A DNA stretch of 64,000 nucleotides from Epiperipatus broadwayi (Eukaryota; Onychophora; Udeonychophora; Euonychophora; Peripatidae), in NCBI GenBank assembly GCA_028023455.1, contig JAQFVV010000049.1:6044855-6108854 (forward strand). Reading direction: 5' to 3'. Both the position numbers and the translations under genes were made by a program. A model generated the notes under the pieces. It did not search any database. It saw nothing but the letters and a program-made list of their open reading frames with translations, and was not told the origin of the DNA. Each line of letters starts with the position of its first letter. Within the stretch, counting starts at the first letter, position 1. Below are positions 22,951 to 34,139 of the stretch, piece after piece.

Positions 22951-23947
22951 AGATCTTTGCAAATAAAATTCAATTAAACATACAACATAGATATACAAAC
23001 AAAATAGTCTTCCAATCATTCATTTCAAAAACTAACTTCCTTTAACATCAAAGGATGTCTTCCTGCGATTGATTACCTCAGATTCAAAATATTTTATCAT
23101 CAATACTTTATTTATTCTTTTTTTTTTTCAAGTTTATTGGTTGAAGATAAAATTATATATAACTTAATAAATGCACATAGCTTAACTGATCATGCAAATA
23201 ATAAACTATAGAACTGTATCTTATAGTATTATAAATGACAACATTTAAGTACACTCTATTAGCTCTTTATTTATTTTTAAATGAGTTAAGAGAGGACATC
23301 TGAATGCTGTCTTTTATAAAAGTTTTTAAAAAAAGATGTTAGTTTTGTCAATAAGAATACAAAAGACTTTTAAATCGATAATTAAAAAATAGAAGCTATA
23401 ATTAATTTCAACATTTTTGGACTGTTTGCCATATCATTCACACAATTCATCAGCCATTTTTATCAGAGTTATTTTCTAATATCCATTGAGTATTCATGGT
23501 TACATGGATATTTTATAAATAGAAGACTGTAAGTTAGACTAAGTACTTCTGACAAAAGCAATTGATATGTAAGCTAAAACATTATACAAATGCTTTATTT
23601 GGTATATATCATTCATTAATAAAAGATCCATCAAACAAAAATATTTTAATGTTAAAGTTATAATAAAAGACAAACATTTAAAATAAAATAATCTCCATGC
23701 TTAGTTACAAATGTGAAAAATAATCTTTAGTGCTCACTATGCATTTAAAGATATTTAACTCAGAAGTATTAATTTCTTGATTAAGTTCAGACTTTTTCAA
23801 CTGATCAAACCTATGTTATCTTAGCAGGTGTGTGTAAACCTGTACAGTGTATTTATTTACTTAGTAAATAAAATAGTCATTCATAATGTGACTTAATTTG
23901 ATAAGCATGTAATTATAAACTAAACTAAAGAGCATACTAATAACTCT
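22951..23947. other. AT-rich gene-free DNA
   Basis: No features recognised. Confidence 0.5.
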
Positions 23948-24237
23948 AACAAGCTTTATTGATAAATGCCACATGAAAAAACATTTAAAATCTCTGTCTA
24001 GAAATTATCTCCAGCCCCAGATTGGTTTCAAACTACTGGATTTTGTCAGTGAAGTGCTGAAAAGTTCAGATTTTCTACTTAAAAGTTAATTATCAGATAA
24101 ATGCTAGCTTTGAGTTGGTATTTTGGATCTAGGGTCTTAAATGTCCTAGTGCTTGACTGGTCTGGGGCTGGGGATAATTTCTAGATCTAGAGATACTAAA
24201 TGTTTCCTCTTGCAGCATTTATTGATAAAGCTTGTTA
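23948..24237. mobile_element. MITE-like element, family M1-related
   Basis: Inverted ends of about 90 bases: CTAACAAGCTTTAT, GATAAATGC, then CTAGAAATTAT and CCAGCCCCAGA in both arms. The interior has GGTTTCAAACTACTGG and GTCAGTGAAGTGCT, like the 13.4-kb copy (TAGTTTCAAACTTAT, CCAGTGAAATG). The outer ends differ from the 5.16-kb copy, so this may be a subfamily. Confidence 0.6.
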
Positions 24238-25272
24238 GACTACTAGCATGCTTTTTATTTTACTCCATGTTATTTTAATTTGCATGTGCTATAAACAGTT
24301 TTCGTCAACTTACAAAATAAAAGGAAAATTAGAAAATAAGTAATAAAAAAAGGAAACTCAGTCATTACATCAAAAATGTACTATTATAAAGTTGAAACTC
24401 AAACTGATGACTTATTAGAGTAGTATAATGTCATTTATGTGATGTCTTAATACAATAATAAAGTATTCAGCCAGCCTTACTTTTTTATGCATATAACAGT
24501 ATTTGGCCAGCCTCATTTATATTGTTGAGGTGGAAATATTCATTTCAGATTTATTTTAAATAGCAAGTAAAATGAGAGCAAAACCAGTTAATATTATAGA
24601 AATAATTTTTAAAACAGAGAGCAATTAGCTATACCATGCCTTATTTAGCTGCATATAATGGATGATGATGAATCAAGCTGTGAGTCAATCAGATGTCCTG
24701 ACTATTTTACATTGCAGTGATAATAAAAGAGTAAAGCAACAAGGTCTAGATCCATTTTTATAGAATAATTATACTAAAGTCCCTTTTCATTTCTAAAAAA
24801 ACTGCTTTTGAGAACCCCTTTAGCACTATCATCATGAGAATGTTATAATATGCTCAACTTAACATCTAAACATGTATTTTCAGGATGTGTAATAAACTAT
24901 TTCTAACTATGTTTGAACAAATAGTACCAAGTAAAATTTTATTTAAATTCTGCAAATACATAGGTGCACACCTACATTCTGGAATAGAACTTTTTCCTTT
25001 ACATTTATTAAAATATATTTTTTAAATAAAAAAGACAGAAGAATGATTTTTCTTCTTTGAGAGAAAAAGAGAGACAGAGGAAAGACCGGTTTTAATTAAT
25101 TAAAGCTACACAGCATATAGTCATTCCAATTTAATTAAGATAATATAATTAGAATAAAAATTTGTATTGCATAAATCTTATGTTATCAAAAGAAAATAAA
25201 TAAATCTTGAAATTATACTTGTATTCTGGTATGTAAACTGGAATTTACTTTAATGTATAGATTATCTCTTTG
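24238..25272. other. AT-rich gene-free DNA
   Basis: A direct word repeat around ATTCAGCCAGCC and ATTTGGCCAGCC (24.47-24.52 kb). No coding frame. Confidence 0.45.
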
Positions 25273-25490
25273 TTAGACAGAGGCTAAACTCTCCATACAG
25301 TAGCACCACTTAGGGCAATCCAGAATAATCAATGGATTCAGAAAGATTTGTGCATAAAATCTCTAGCTAGTGCCCACTCAGCCAATATCCTTAAACTAGT
25401 TTCTTGCTTGTGCACAAACATTCCTCCATTCATTGATTACTCTGGCTTGCCCTGAGTGGTGCTATTATAAGAAGATTTTTGCCACTGTGT
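25273..25490. mobile_element. MITE-like element, family M1 (short copy)
   Basis: The left arm has AAACTCTCCATACAGTA, CACTTAGGGCAATCC and ATCAATGGATTC. The right arm is its imperfect reverse complement (ATTGATTACTCTGGCTTGCC, CTGAGTGGTGC). The interior CTTAAACTAGTTTCTTGCTT matches the 5.16-kb copy. It is internally deleted compared with that copy. Confidence 0.65.
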
Positions 25491-26270
25491 AAACAGCTTG
25501 TGAAAAATAAAGAATGGTGGTCATGTGATATTTGATGGTTTTTCTTTTTGTTATAAACATTTCCTTAGTTCTAAAATAGACATTTGTTATAGTGAGTATT
25601 CTTAGTAAATAACATTCCATTTCATAAAGATTTCCTATAAATAGTTTCAAAAAATTAATTGCCTTTTTTCACTTTCCTGTTCTTCATCATACTGCTGATT
25701 GTCATAGTAAAATTGCAAGCTAATGTGACAAATTTAAATTTCTAAAGCACTGAGAAGTTTCCCTAAGGCATGTTAATTACCAAATTCACCCAGAGTTTGG
25801 AACTGACTTCAACAGAAATGATCTCAGTAGTATAATATAATAACTACTGATGGAAAAGCCAATGAAAAACCCAACCATTACAATATTAAACCTTCAAAAT
25901 TGTGAAGGTCTGTTCATAATGACTATATTTAAAATAATAAGTGACAATCACAGAATACTGAATTTTAAGCTTTAATCTTGAAATTGTTTAGTAACTGCTC
26001 TAAAGAAAATCACATAAATAACAAAAGAGTATACTGAACCACATTTATAAATTGTCATTAAATCTGCTGAACTGCAAACTATTATTATTCAGCTGGAAGG
26101 TTAGGTAAAATTTTTATAAAATCATTTTAATTTATAAAATGTTGGGACTTCACTTTATATTTTAAATCAACATTCATTTATACCTAAAGTCTTTCTATTA
26201 CATTATTTTATTATATCATTTATATGTTTTCTTCACATCTATTTAAATTAACTAGTTATCATTTATTTGG
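25491..26270. other. AT-rich gene-free DNA
   Basis: No features recognised. The 61-codon minus frame at 25465-25650 overlaps the MITE end and is not convincing. Confidence 0.45.
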
Positions 26271-26750
26271 TAATTGTATTTTTATATTGGTATATTCCCA
26301 TCATCTAATTAATATATGTATTGAATGTCTTTAGAAAAATTTAACTTTATTTAAATATTCCAAATACATTCAACTGTTAGTAATCGTACATTAAACAAGT
26401 TAGTATATGCACAATGTTTTGAGAGTTATTAGTCTCCCCTCTTCTACAGGTGTTGTGGCCTGACCAGTGACAATACTATCATGAGATTCAAACTTGGATC
26501 CATAGATTCTTCAGTTTTGAATTTTAAGGTAATGCTCTAACCAACTTAGCCATCTTGCCAAAGTCAACAGCCTGTAATAATTTAATATACTTATCTATGT
26601 GGTTCCTCCTGATTTCTCCACTTTTTTCTAAGAGCAAAGTTGATTAGTGGTTTCCATACATTATGTATAGTCACACTGGGTTGGCTTATGGGATTTTTTG
26701 TTTTTTTCATGTGAGCAGCTTTTTTAAATTTTCTTCTTTGTACCTTTTCT
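26271..26750 (-). repeat. Penelope-like element pseudo-LTR, downstream copy
   Basis: Contains, in minus-strand order, the end of the endonuclease frame (QRRKFKKAAHMKK), the motif NVWKPLINFALRKKW, and a stop. Then come a tRNA-like head (TGGCTAAGTTGGTTAGAGC; AAGTTTGAATCTC), GTCACTGGTCAGGCC, ACTCAAAACATTGTG, a possible AATAAA at AAATAAAGTT, and the end TACAATTA. The upstream copy at 28947-29424 has the same blocks. Confidence 0.8.
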
Positions 26751-26953
26751 TCTCTATCAAATATTTTTGTATTTTCCCAATTGAACATATGTTCATCAGC
26801 ACATACATGTTCTGCTACCCTAGACACATCTGTTTTCTCTCTTCTAATCATCAGTTTGTATTCTTGTAGGTGCTTTTCAATGGGCTGACTGGTCTCACCA
26901 ATATATGTTCTTCCACATTCACATGGTATTTTATAAATGCAGTTTTTTATCAT
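26591..26953 (-). pseudogene. GIY-YIG endonuclease domain of Penelope-like element
   Basis: About 120 codons. CIYKIPCECGRTYIGET near the start is the GIY-YIG signature (here IYK and YIG). The following QPIEKHLQEYK and RVAEHVCADEHMF supply the helix and His-containing part typical of Penelope-like endonucleases, and FNWENTKIFDREE a downstream block. It would nick DNA to prime reverse transcription. It is separated from the RT frame by a frameshift near 27.0 kb. The C-terminus RRKFKKAAHMKK leads into the flanking repeat. Confidence 0.85.
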
Positions 26954-26999
26954 TTCAAGTTTAGGCTTTGTAGATGTTAGAATTCCTCATAGGGTGGTG

Positions 27000-28980
27000 T
27001 GGCTCTGGAAAGCTGTTCTGATGTTATTGATTGCAGATTTTCTTTAATTTGTCTGCTATTTTTGGAATGTATGGGTACGCTGCAGTACCAATAATTGTCT
27101 TTTCTCTTGATGGTTCTTGTCTATTTAAAGTTTTCTTAATAACAGCTGATGGATAACCATTTTTTATAAGAGTTTGTTCTATATAGATCTTTTCTTTTTC
27201 CAAATCACTGGTTTCTGAACAAAATTCTTTTGCTCTGTTCACAGTGATAGTATAACTCCATGTTTTGTGTTTCTGGTGTGATTGGATGTATAGGCTAGGT
27301 ATTTTCCTGTATGTGTAGGTTTTTGGTAAACTGTAGTTTTGATTTTGCCATGAGCAAGTCTTGTCACAAGAACATCTAAGAATGCCAATTTTTGTTCTTG
27401 TTCTGATTCTATTGTGAATTTAATTGAAGGGGATATATTGTTGATGTGTTTCCAGAAAGCTTGTAGCAGTTCTTCACCATGTGGCCATACAACAAATGTA
27501 TCATCCACATAACAAAGCCAAACTTTAGGTGGATATGGAGTAGTTTGTATGGCTAAGGTTTCAAGTTTATCCATGTAAATATTACTAATCAGCAGAGACA
27601 ATGGTGAGCCCATAGCCATTCTTTGATTTTGTTGAAAGAATTCTGTGTTATATTAAAAATAGGTTGTTTTTATGCAGAATGTTAATAGTTCCATTATACT
27701 ATCAACAGGAAGAGCTGTACCGGTTTGTAAACTATTATCACCATTTAATCTTTTCTTTACAATAGACAATGCTTTGTCACATGTAAATAAACATTCAACA
27801 TCAAAGCTTACCAGTAAGTCAGTTTTTTTAATTTTCATGTTCTTGATTAATTCTACAAAGTGTCTAGGATCCCTGACAAACAACTGGGTCTTGTATGCCA
27901 AAGGACTTAGAGTGTTTAGAAGAAATCTTGCTAAATTTTGTCAAGGTGAATTTCTAAAACTAACAATAGGTCTTAATGGAACTTAATCTTTGTGAATTTT
28001 GGGTAGACCATAAAGATGAGGAATTTTTCTGAAATATGATGTTATTTTACTTTTTTTTTTTTTGAATCAGTGAAATACTTGCGATGTTTTATGAGTAATG
28101 CTTGTAACTTTGTTTCTGTACTTGGCATTGGATTTTTTGCCACTTTTCTATATTGGTATGCTGTGAGGAGTTCTTGTATTTTGTTGTTGTAATAAGCTGT
28201 ATTTATTACAACTGGTTGCATTGCTTTTGTCAGCAGAGAGAATAATTATAGATTTATCTCCTTTGAGAGATTTAATTGCTTTCCTCTCACCATAGGATAT
28301 GTTTGACTTCAATTTTTGTTGCTTGTTAAGTGTTTTTTTTATTCTCCAGTGTAATTCTACTGCTTCTTCTAAAGGCAAGTTTTGAGTGACTTCCTCAGTG
28401 GCTGCCATTATATCTAATAGAGGGATATCCTCTTTCAAGAATAGAAATATCAATATCTGTTAGATGTTTAGAACCGAGATTTTTAACAGATGAAGTTGGT
28501 ACATTATGATTTTTGATATGCCCATGTAGGTTAGCAAGTTTCTTCTTTTGGCATTCTTTTATTTTCCCATGTAATGTAGAATATGATTTTCTTACTTCTT
28601 GAGAAACTCTCATGTAGTCTTCATCAGTAAGTTTATTTTTTAGAAAATTTTTTACATTATTAATGGAATGCAATGTTTGATACTTAAAAAACTTTTGAGC
28701 ATTTATTTTTTCTCTTAACAGACTTGTTCACCGAGTAATTTTCTCAGCTCTCTGAGAATGAATTGTAGGTTTTAGTTGCAAACCTTTAGGAATTATCCCT
28801 TGATTTACATTTACATAAGAAAGTTAAATGATTTTCTACTTTGGCCAGCTTTAGACATAATTTTTCATAATGTCTAAAGTTTGATACAATATCATGTTCA
28901 TACAAAATACTTAGTGTTTTCCTGAAGCTTTGTGATGCTGGTGTTCTAGTTGTATTTTTATATTGGACTATTTCCATCAT
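27000..28980 (-). pseudogene. Reverse transcriptase of Penelope-like element
   Basis: Pieces in three phases, in order. First, an N-terminal region with HYEKLCLKLAKVENHL and the GIIPKGL motif seen in this family (about 28.98-28.74 kb). Then NNVKNFLKNKLTDEDYMR. Then ERKAIKSLKGDKSIIILSADKS (the 'ADK' block, about 28.3-28.2 kb). Then LLVSFDVECLF (RT motif A, first Asp; 27.8 kb), MAMGSPLSLLISNIYMDKLE (27.62 kb) and CYVDDTFVVW with YVDD at 27500-27511. Finally KLAFLDV and VYQKPTHTGKYL (thumb), then NGYPSAVI (27.2 kb). At least four frameshifts. The catalytic residues are intact in what remains. It belongs with the GIY-YIG frame immediately downstream. Confidence 0.85.
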
Positions 28981-29424
28981 CTAATTAATAGATGTATTGA
29001 ATCTCTTTAAAAAAATTTAACTTTATTTAAATATTCCAAATATATTCAACTGTTAGTAATAGCACATCAAACAGATTAGTATATGCACGTTTTGAGAGGT
29101 ATTAGTCTCCCCTCTTCTTCAAGTTTTGCTGGCCTGACCAGTAACAGTACTAGCATGGGATTTGAACCTAGGTTCTTAGATTCTTGAGTTTTGAATTTTA
29201 AGGTAATGCCCTAACCAACTGAGCCATCCTGCCAAAGGCAACAGTCTGTAGTAATTTTATATACTTATCTATGAGTTTCCTCCTGATTTCTTCACTTTTT
29301 CCTAAGAGCAAAGTTGATTAGTGATTTCCATACATTATGTACAGTCACACTGGGTTGGCTTATGTGATATTTTGCCATTGTCATGTGAGTAGTTTCTTTA
29401 AATTTTCTTCTTTGTATCTTTTCT
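28947..29424 (-). repeat. Penelope-like element pseudo-LTR, upstream (truncated) copy
   Basis: Repeats the 26271-26750 sequence block for block. It starts at 29424 inside the endonuclease frame (KIQRRKFKE) and ends near 28947, where the coding body of the full copy begins. The minus-strand start codon used for the first RT piece (MMEIVQYKN) lies inside the shared tail. This is a head-to-tail junction. Confidence 0.8.
29150..29240 (-). promoter_or_regulatory. tRNA-like Pol III promoter module in pseudo-LTR
   Basis: A-box TGGCTCAGTTGG at 29215-29226 fits the consensus TRGCNNAGYNGG at every position. B-box GGTTCAAATCC at 29158-29168 fits GGTTCRANNCC. They are 58 bases apart start to start, longer than in most tRNAs but within Pol III limits. 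GGCAGGA precedes the A-box like an acceptor stem. In the downstream repeat the B-box has decayed (AGTTTGAATCTC). Whether it is transcribed is unknown. Confidence 0.65.
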
Positions 29425-29427
29425 ACC

Positions 29428-29628
29428 ATGTACAGTTTCAATTGCCCCAGAAATCTTCAGAACATGATATCCCCTAATTTCAGCTGTTACAATCAATATC
29501 TCCTAATCTCAGCTGTTTCATTTCAATAAAAATTTTATTAACAATAAAAATTTGATTGTAACAGCTGAGATTAGGCGGTATAATGTTCTGAAGAAGATTG
29601 CTAGGGCAATCAAAACTGTAAATAGTAG
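29428..29628. repeat. Long inverted repeat abutting the truncated PLE copy
   Basis: Arms of about 60-70 bases at 29428-29494 and 29563-29628 around a roughly 70-base AT-rich loop. Shared words are TACAGTTT, ATTGCCC, ATCTTC, CAGAACAT and CTCAGCTGTTACAATCAA. It ends 4 bases from the point where the truncated Penelope copy begins. Inverted 5' fragments are common in Penelope-like insertions, so it may be part of that event, or a pre-existing foldback element. Confidence 0.65.
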
Positions 29629-32104
29629 AAAAGGGTGGAAAATAAAGCACTGTAAAAGTAACAAAGTGTTTGGACAATTGAGTATTATATTGTATTGAAT
29701 AACTGGAACAGTCTTGTATGTTGTACAGGAAATATAAAATACTTTTAAGTGAATTAATTTTCAAGCTTATCATGCAATTAACATCTTATTACAAACCTGC
29801 TCTACTATATAACTCAGTATTATTTTCATTATGATTATAAATTTTTTAAAAAATTTTTTTATAATGAAACCTGCATTATCCAAAGAATATATGTTTCCAT
29901 ACCTTGACATTAAGTTATATATATTTTCCATGGATTAATGAAAAGCTAATATTGTATTATACTAGAGATTACCAGCATTATAAATTAAATAATTTTTGTG
30001 GAAAGTTGAATGGGCTATTGATATATTTGTGTGCTCATACTTTCCAGGAAATCTTTTGCTTATGGAAAGCATTTTGAATGTTGTACATATAATTTTAAAT
30101 CTGTGGTGGTTTCAATATTAGGAAAAATATATATATGCTTGAAGAATGGTAATTGTAGAATTGTATCCTGCTGAATTATAGAACCTCCATGATGAAGGTC
30201 TTTTTAATTATTTATTTTTAGTAAACTGGGTATAATTTTAAATTATAATTTTGTTATTAAAATTTACCATGTATTTTATGTATTTACATTGTGCATTGTT
30301 GCCAGATATATTTTTATGCATTATTTGGGAACTGTAATGTACAGAAGTTCACAAAATATTTACTATTTTTTAATACTATATAATTTGAAAATGCTATTTG
30401 TTTTCTGTTATGAGTAATTTATTTATTTGAATGCATTAATTCATGTAGATTCATTGAAGATGTATATTCTTATTGCTTAATTCAGATCATGTTTTTTATT
30501 AGGCCGGATTTGGAAAATAATTTTATTGTTGGTATTACACATCAGTTAATTATATTGGTTTAGAATATTGTAGCATGAGTCTCTCTCTTGTTTTATTGTT
30601 CATGCTTGTCTTTCCATTATTTTATCCAAAAAATCATAGATGTGTCTTTCTCTTGTGGACATTTATATTGTTACTATATTTTATTCAAGAGATCACAGTA
30701 ATGTTTCTCTTTGTGGATGCATATTATGCTAGCACATATATTTTATAGAGATGGTAACAATATCATATTCTATTAGTTATATTTTCCTGTTTAATATTTG
30801 ACATAAATGCTTTATTTAAACCATCTCTTCTTGCTCCTAAAATTGTTGATAGTTCATTCTCACTTTCCTTGTGTTCAGAGACAAAATCCTAGCATATTTT
30901 TTTTCTCAAAATGCAGGTGCTTCTTTTGAGTTCATGCCATCATTTAGGTTCATTGCCTTATTTTTTTTTCTCTCAAATATATTATATTATGTATATCTTG
31001 TATGGAGTCACCATGTGTGGTATACCATTATGATTTTATTATTTTTGGAAATTGCTATTGTTATTTGTTTTGAGAAATGTCATCTTTTCTTCTGATGCAC
31101 TATTGAAAATTCTGATGTAGGTTATAAATGATTTTACTGTGTAGGTTTTTTTGCTGTGTTTTGCCAATATTGTAAAGTATAAACAAATAAAGTGTATTGA
31201 TAGGACCCCATAAGTAATATATATTACTTCTAGCATTGATTTCACTACTGGATTGGTAAGACATTCTTATTACTTAAATGTACTCAATGTTGGGGCAACA
31301 TAATAATATAACTGTTGAATAAATGTAAAACGTTTTGTGATAATACTTATATTAAGAAAAGCTTTTGTCATTCAAACAAAGTTAACAATAGTCAATTATC
31401 ATTCAATTTGTAAATTTATTTATTTATTTTATTATAATCTGTATACTTTAACAAAAGTATATCTCCTATGCAGTGAATTGTATAGCATAGTGCCTAAGTA
31501 GCTTGCCTAAAAGATTGTATATTTTCAATGTCGCTATTTATTTAACTGTCCTTGTTAAAATAATTGTTATTTTTATTGTTAAATATGTCATCTAATTTCA
31601 ATATCCCATTATCATATATTAACTATCCATAAATCTTAAAATTATAAACTATTATATACTTATATTTTATATTGACATTAAAAGTACATACACATAAAAA
31701 TAAATATAATGATCACTTTGTTAAAGGTATTAGGAAAGCATTTAAGAAATAAATTAATCATTTATCTTTTTCTCTTAATTTTAAATGATCACTTTAACCA
31801 ATTGCATTTATTAAAAGAAGGCTGCTTTGTGACAAACTTATTATTTGCTTGATTCATAAAATTACAATTAATTATACATCATAAATTTGAATATTGAAAT
31901 TATTTATCTTCAATTTATAAGAAAGGTTGGTTTGAGTTATTAGTAGGATATTCTGAGTGGCTATAAAATCCCTTATCCACACATGGTGTCCGAATGCTAT
32001 TTTAGTAGATTATCATTTATTCTAAATTAAGAGGTTTTTTGTCTTTATTGTTGTAGATATTTTGTTTAAAAAGATTTTTTATTATTATTAATATTACTAT
32101 TATT

Positions 32105-32105
<1 letters not shown>
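29629..32105. other. AT-rich gene-free DNA
   Basis: A loose tandem structure of 75-90 bases at 30.54-30.76 kb (CTCTCTCTTG, TTCTCTTGTGGAC, TTCTCTTTGTGGA). Frames at 30871 and 31039 are hydrophobic low-complexity and opposite one another. No gene recognised. Confidence 0.45.
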
Positions 32106-32139
<34 letters not shown>

Positions 32140-32140
32140 A
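32106..32140. repeat. (GAT)n microsatellite
   Basis: About 11 GAT units following ATTATTATT. It lies at the left edge of the decayed element A. Confidence 0.95.
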
Positions 32141-32199
32141 TTGTCTAGGGGAATTAAGTGCTTTGGTATATGTTATAGTATTTTCATCTTTCATATTTG

Positions 32200-33260
32200 A
32201 AATTGTCTAAATTTGATGCAAAAATTTTAAAATCAGTTGGTTTAGGTTTTTTCAGTGTAAAGAATGTAATAATTTATCTACTAAATTGGATCAAATGATG
32301 ACTGTTGAGGAAAATCAATTAAAAAATAATAAAGATCTTTTAGAATCAGAATCAAATTTATTGATTAGAAATTTTTTGAAAAGGAAGTCATTACCAGTGA
32401 TATGGTCATGGATTATGATGATAATTTTTTAAATAATAGTATTGAACTAACTTCCAATTTGGAGATTGTTAATATACATCAAAGTATTGAAAGTAATATT
32501 ATAAATCCATCTAATTTCATTTTTGAATTGTTACAATCTATGTCTCTTCAGGAGATATATAATTTGATCATGAATATGTCTAAAATTTGTGATAATTGTT
32601 TAAATATTATTAATAAAAATATTACTGTGAGTAATATAGGAATACAATGTGATTTACTGGAATTTCATATTTTTAGTGGTAATACCAACATTAAAATCTC
32701 CAGTAATATAAAATCAAATCTATCTTAAATAATAATTTTTACATCATAAAAAATTAAAGGTTTTTCAACATAATTCCAATAAAATTTGAAGTAATAACAA
32801 CATTAATGAATATGACACTTTAGATAGTAATTCTTGTATTAAGGATTTTAATAAAATTAGTGACTCTGAAGCTATCTCCAAACCTTCTTTGTTTAACGTG
32901 TCTTATGAAAGTAAAAATACTTTTTGCATTAATTATGAAAAAAATAATAACAGACAATTTCAATAAGGAAAAATTTGATAAATATTTCTTTTTATAGTGA
33001 AAATATATCTTCCAATGTTAATAGCTTTACTAAGAATAATATGAAAAAATTTTACAGAATGAAAATTATAAACAATCAGCCAAACATCAGATTTATTTGT
33101 ATTAAAAGATAAAAAAAATTCTAATAAGCGTTCTAACTTTTACATTAATAATTTCAAGTAAAAATGTTTTTATTTTTACTAATTTTCATAAAAAAGTATC
33201 TTTTAAATAATAAATGAATAAGTAATCAAAATTACAATTCACAATTTTCAGAGTTAATGG
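32200..33260 (+). pseudogene. ORF1 remnant of element A
   Basis: The first readable piece is CKECNNLSTKLDQMMTVEEN with LKNNKDLLESESNLL, a Cys pair followed by a coiled-coil-like stretch. After a frameshift an open piece (32402-32728) continues with SLQEIYNLIMNMSKICDNC. Asn/Ser-rich text then trails to about 33.26 kb. It is upstream of the endonuclease in the same orientation, where a nucleic-acid-binding ORF1 is expected. No zinc knuckle is visible. Assignment rests mainly on position. Confidence 0.4.
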
Positions 33261-33353
33261 TTTAAGATTTAATTTCTATTAAAACCGGTTTAATAAAAGT
33301 ATTAATGCACCAAATGTTAAAACTTTTTGGAATAATGACAAATACAATAAAAG

Positions 33354-33862
33354 TTATGATTTTTTTTCTACAGTACAGGTTTTTTCATACCTGCACTTTT
33401 ATAGTAATATATAGTGGGCTTGAACTCAGACTTTCATACGATCCTCAACCATCCATGCTCTCTCATACCACTGATACCCTTGATCACACATATGTCAAAA
33501 AGATAAATAATCACCATACATATTTCATGATAAACCAGCACTCATCAGTTGGTCCAGTTAATCATCACACATATATACAATCAAAACTCAGCTTATAAGC
33601 CAATCTTCATACTTTAATGGATAGGCTTCAAACAACTCTACTCCACAACCCTTCAGCCATTTCATTGAAAATATGATGATGAAATGCTCAAGGCCCACCT
33701 TGGGGTGCCAACTTTTTCATCCCACCCATGTTGACCACAAGTCACTGTGACCCCACATGTACAGGACATAATCATTTATATACATATATGAGGGATGTAC
33801 AGACCTTAAAGCACTATATTTTGAAATATGATTTTTTTTACAGTACTGGCTTTTTTATAAAA
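33354..33862 (-). mobile_element. SINE-like insertion with about 34-bp flanking repeats
   Basis: Flanks at 33354-33388 and 33827-33862 are near copies (TATGATTTTTTTTC, ACAGTACAGG, TTTTTT versus TATGATTTTTTTT, ACAGTACTGG, TTTTTT), as after target-site duplication. Inside, the minus strand has a tRNA-like head: CAGTGGTATGAGAGAGC at the A-box position and TGAGTTCAAGCCC as B-box (33420-33470). It also carries GGTTGAGGATCG and GAAAGTCTG, the latter shared with the 10.43-kb palindrome. A GC-rich tract at 33.69-33.76 kb is unassigned. Confidence 0.55.
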
Positions 33863-34139
33863 TAAATATGATAAATATAATAAAGACTTTATAATATACC
33901 TGCAAAGATTAGATCATCAGAAATTAAAATATTTTTGGAAAATAAATTTCAGGTTAAAGTTGTGTGTTATAAAATTAACATGTTTAATAATAGATCTTCC
34001 ACAAAAACATGATGAGTTTATTTCTTCTGAGTTTTTGCCTCACAGTTTTTCTCTTTCCTTTTTCTATGGAAATTGGCCCATAAATTAGTCCTTCTTGACT
34101 GATTTATCAATACCAGCTATCAAAAAGGGAATGTATATA

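Larger units (their letters stand above)
26271..29424 (-). mobile_element. Penelope-like retroelement with flanking direct repeats
   Basis: A minus-strand element encoding a reverse transcriptase followed by a GIY-YIG endonuclease. This domain order is specific to Penelope-like elements. Direct repeats of about 480 bases flank the coding body (28947-29424 and 26271-26750), matching the pseudo-LTR or head-to-tail arrangement known for this group. The upstream repeat is a 5'-truncated copy. It starts inside the endonuclease reading frame, runs through the tRNA-like module and tail, and abuts the full copy. Several frameshifts make the coding region inactive as read. I found no convincing hammerhead ribozyme core in the repeats. 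Confidence 0.85.

Noticed and set aside
26785-26825. CTGATGA followed by GAAA on the minus strand, like a hammerhead ribozyme core
   Set aside because: It lies in the GIY-YIG coding frame (CADEH). The would-be stem II is a bare palindrome without a loop, and no stem I/III pairing is visible.
26663-26869. Plus-strand frames over the Penelope region (also 27672-27986)
   Set aside because: Antisense shadows of the minus-strand RT and GIY-YIG frames.
26271-29424. LTR retrotransposon or endogenous virus because of flanking direct repeats
   Set aside because: No gag, protease, integrase or primer-binding site. GIY-YIG after RT identifies a Penelope-like element.
32106-32140. (GAT)n as the tail of a plus-strand RTE element
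   Set aside because: No RTE coding sequence lies upstream; it is more simply a microsatellite.
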